A stretch of 64,000 bases of DNA, from the NCBI RefSeq assembly GCF_023343835.1, contig NC_064435.1:67466134-67530133 (forward strand), in the 5' to 3' direction. Positions within the stretch are counted from its first letter, which is position 1. Each line of letters opens with the position of its first letter. Source of the stretch: Lagopus muta. Taxonomy: Eukaryota; Chordata; Aves; Galliformes; Phasianidae. The notes below the pieces were generated by a model that worked only from the letters and a program-made list of their open reading frames with translations, was not told the DNA's origin and did no database searches. This document shows positions 63,528 through 64,000 of the stretch, piece after piece. Position numbers and translations under genes: made by a program.

Positions 63528-64000
63528 CAATAGAGGGAATGGCAAAGCTGCAATAGCTCTCATGCATTTTAACCTGGTAATATTAATAAATTTTTTTATT
63601 TAAATATTAAAATATTTACCTGAGTACAGTTTGTTCTGGTTACGTCAATAGGATACACTTGTTTTTAAGAAATAATGATTCATCTGTATATTCTAGTTTG
63701 CATCACTTAGGAGTACTTCATTTTTAAGGTCTTTGTAACTACCCACCAGATTAAGAGCAGTGAAGATAATTAACTATTTAAATCAAAAGAAGAAAAAGAA
63801 AAAAGGTGGAGCTATTTTGCGTAGTTTGTTCTTTGTTCCAGTCATCTCCTGTTGACATAGATTAGCATAAGGACTCTGTACAGCAGCTTTCATCTGCTTG
63901 ACTGTTCAGTCTTTGGTTAGGAGAACTGTAGTGAGCAGCTCAATATAGCACCAAGTACAAAAACATGAACAAAACTTTCTTCCAAGGTGAACTATAATAG
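63528..64000 (+). other. ZPBP 3' UTR and downstream sequence
   Basis: The 3' UTR is short and AT-rich. Transcript end is expected about 15-25 bases after the AATAAA hexamer at 63585-63590. From about 63610 to the window end I see no gene. Confidence 0.7.
63585..63590 (+). terminator. ZPBP: ZPBP polyadenylation signal (AATAAA)
   Basis: The first AATAAA after the stop codon, 58 bases downstream, followed by a T-rich stretch. It is a canonical hexamer in the expected place; actual use is inferred. Confidence 0.75.

Overview
The window is vertebrate nuclear DNA, almost certainly from a bird. It is AT-rich, has large introns with GT-AG borders, and carries about a dozen copies of the CR1 non-LTR retrotransposon. 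Several of these end in the avian-type 3' tail of repeated ATTCTGTG/ATTCTATG units. A galliform such as chicken fits best, but the species cannot be proven from sequence alone. No bacterial operons, CRISPR arrays, phage or LTR-type elements were seen.

Two spliced protein-coding genes lie head to head. On the minus strand, nine coding exons between 38945 and 13600 join in frame to a 439-codon reading frame. I recognise it as SPMIP7 (SPATA48/C7orf72), a sperm microtubule inner protein. On the plus strand, eight coding exons between 40526 and 63527 join to a 323-codon frame. This is ZPBP, the acrosomal zona pellucida-binding protein 1 (Sp38 family). I built both models by hand from splice sites, phase continuity and protein similarity, and every junction keeps frame. 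The 1.6 kb between the two start codons contains a CpG-rich block (about 40190-40620) that looks like a shared promoter. It carries MYB-type YAACGG sites and an RFX-like GGCAAC half-site, which suits a pair of genes expressed in male germ cells.

Region by region: 1-13580 is intergenic DNA downstream of SPMIP7, with one CR1 fragment and a 140-bp perfect (GGAGA)n array. 13600-38945 is SPMIP7, with an 11.3-kb intron 7 that holds a young CR1 copy with a long open reading frame. 38946-40525 is the intergenic and promoter segment. 40526-63527 is ZPBP, whose introns hold four CR1 copies. 63528-64000 is the ZPBP 3' end. By the gene order I recall from mammals (VWC2-ZPBP-SPMIP7-IKZF1), IKZF1 should lie beyond the left edge and VWC2 beyond the right edge.

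The two products work in the same cell, the spermatid: ZPBP in the acrosomal matrix and SPMIP7 inside flagellar doublet microtubules. I did not find a new biological system. The more interesting points are structural: a GC-AG intron, a 42-nt exon, a stop codon overlapping the polyadenylation signal, a repeated IPxYTGxV motif, the germline promoter signature, and an avian ZPBP with a short N-terminus.
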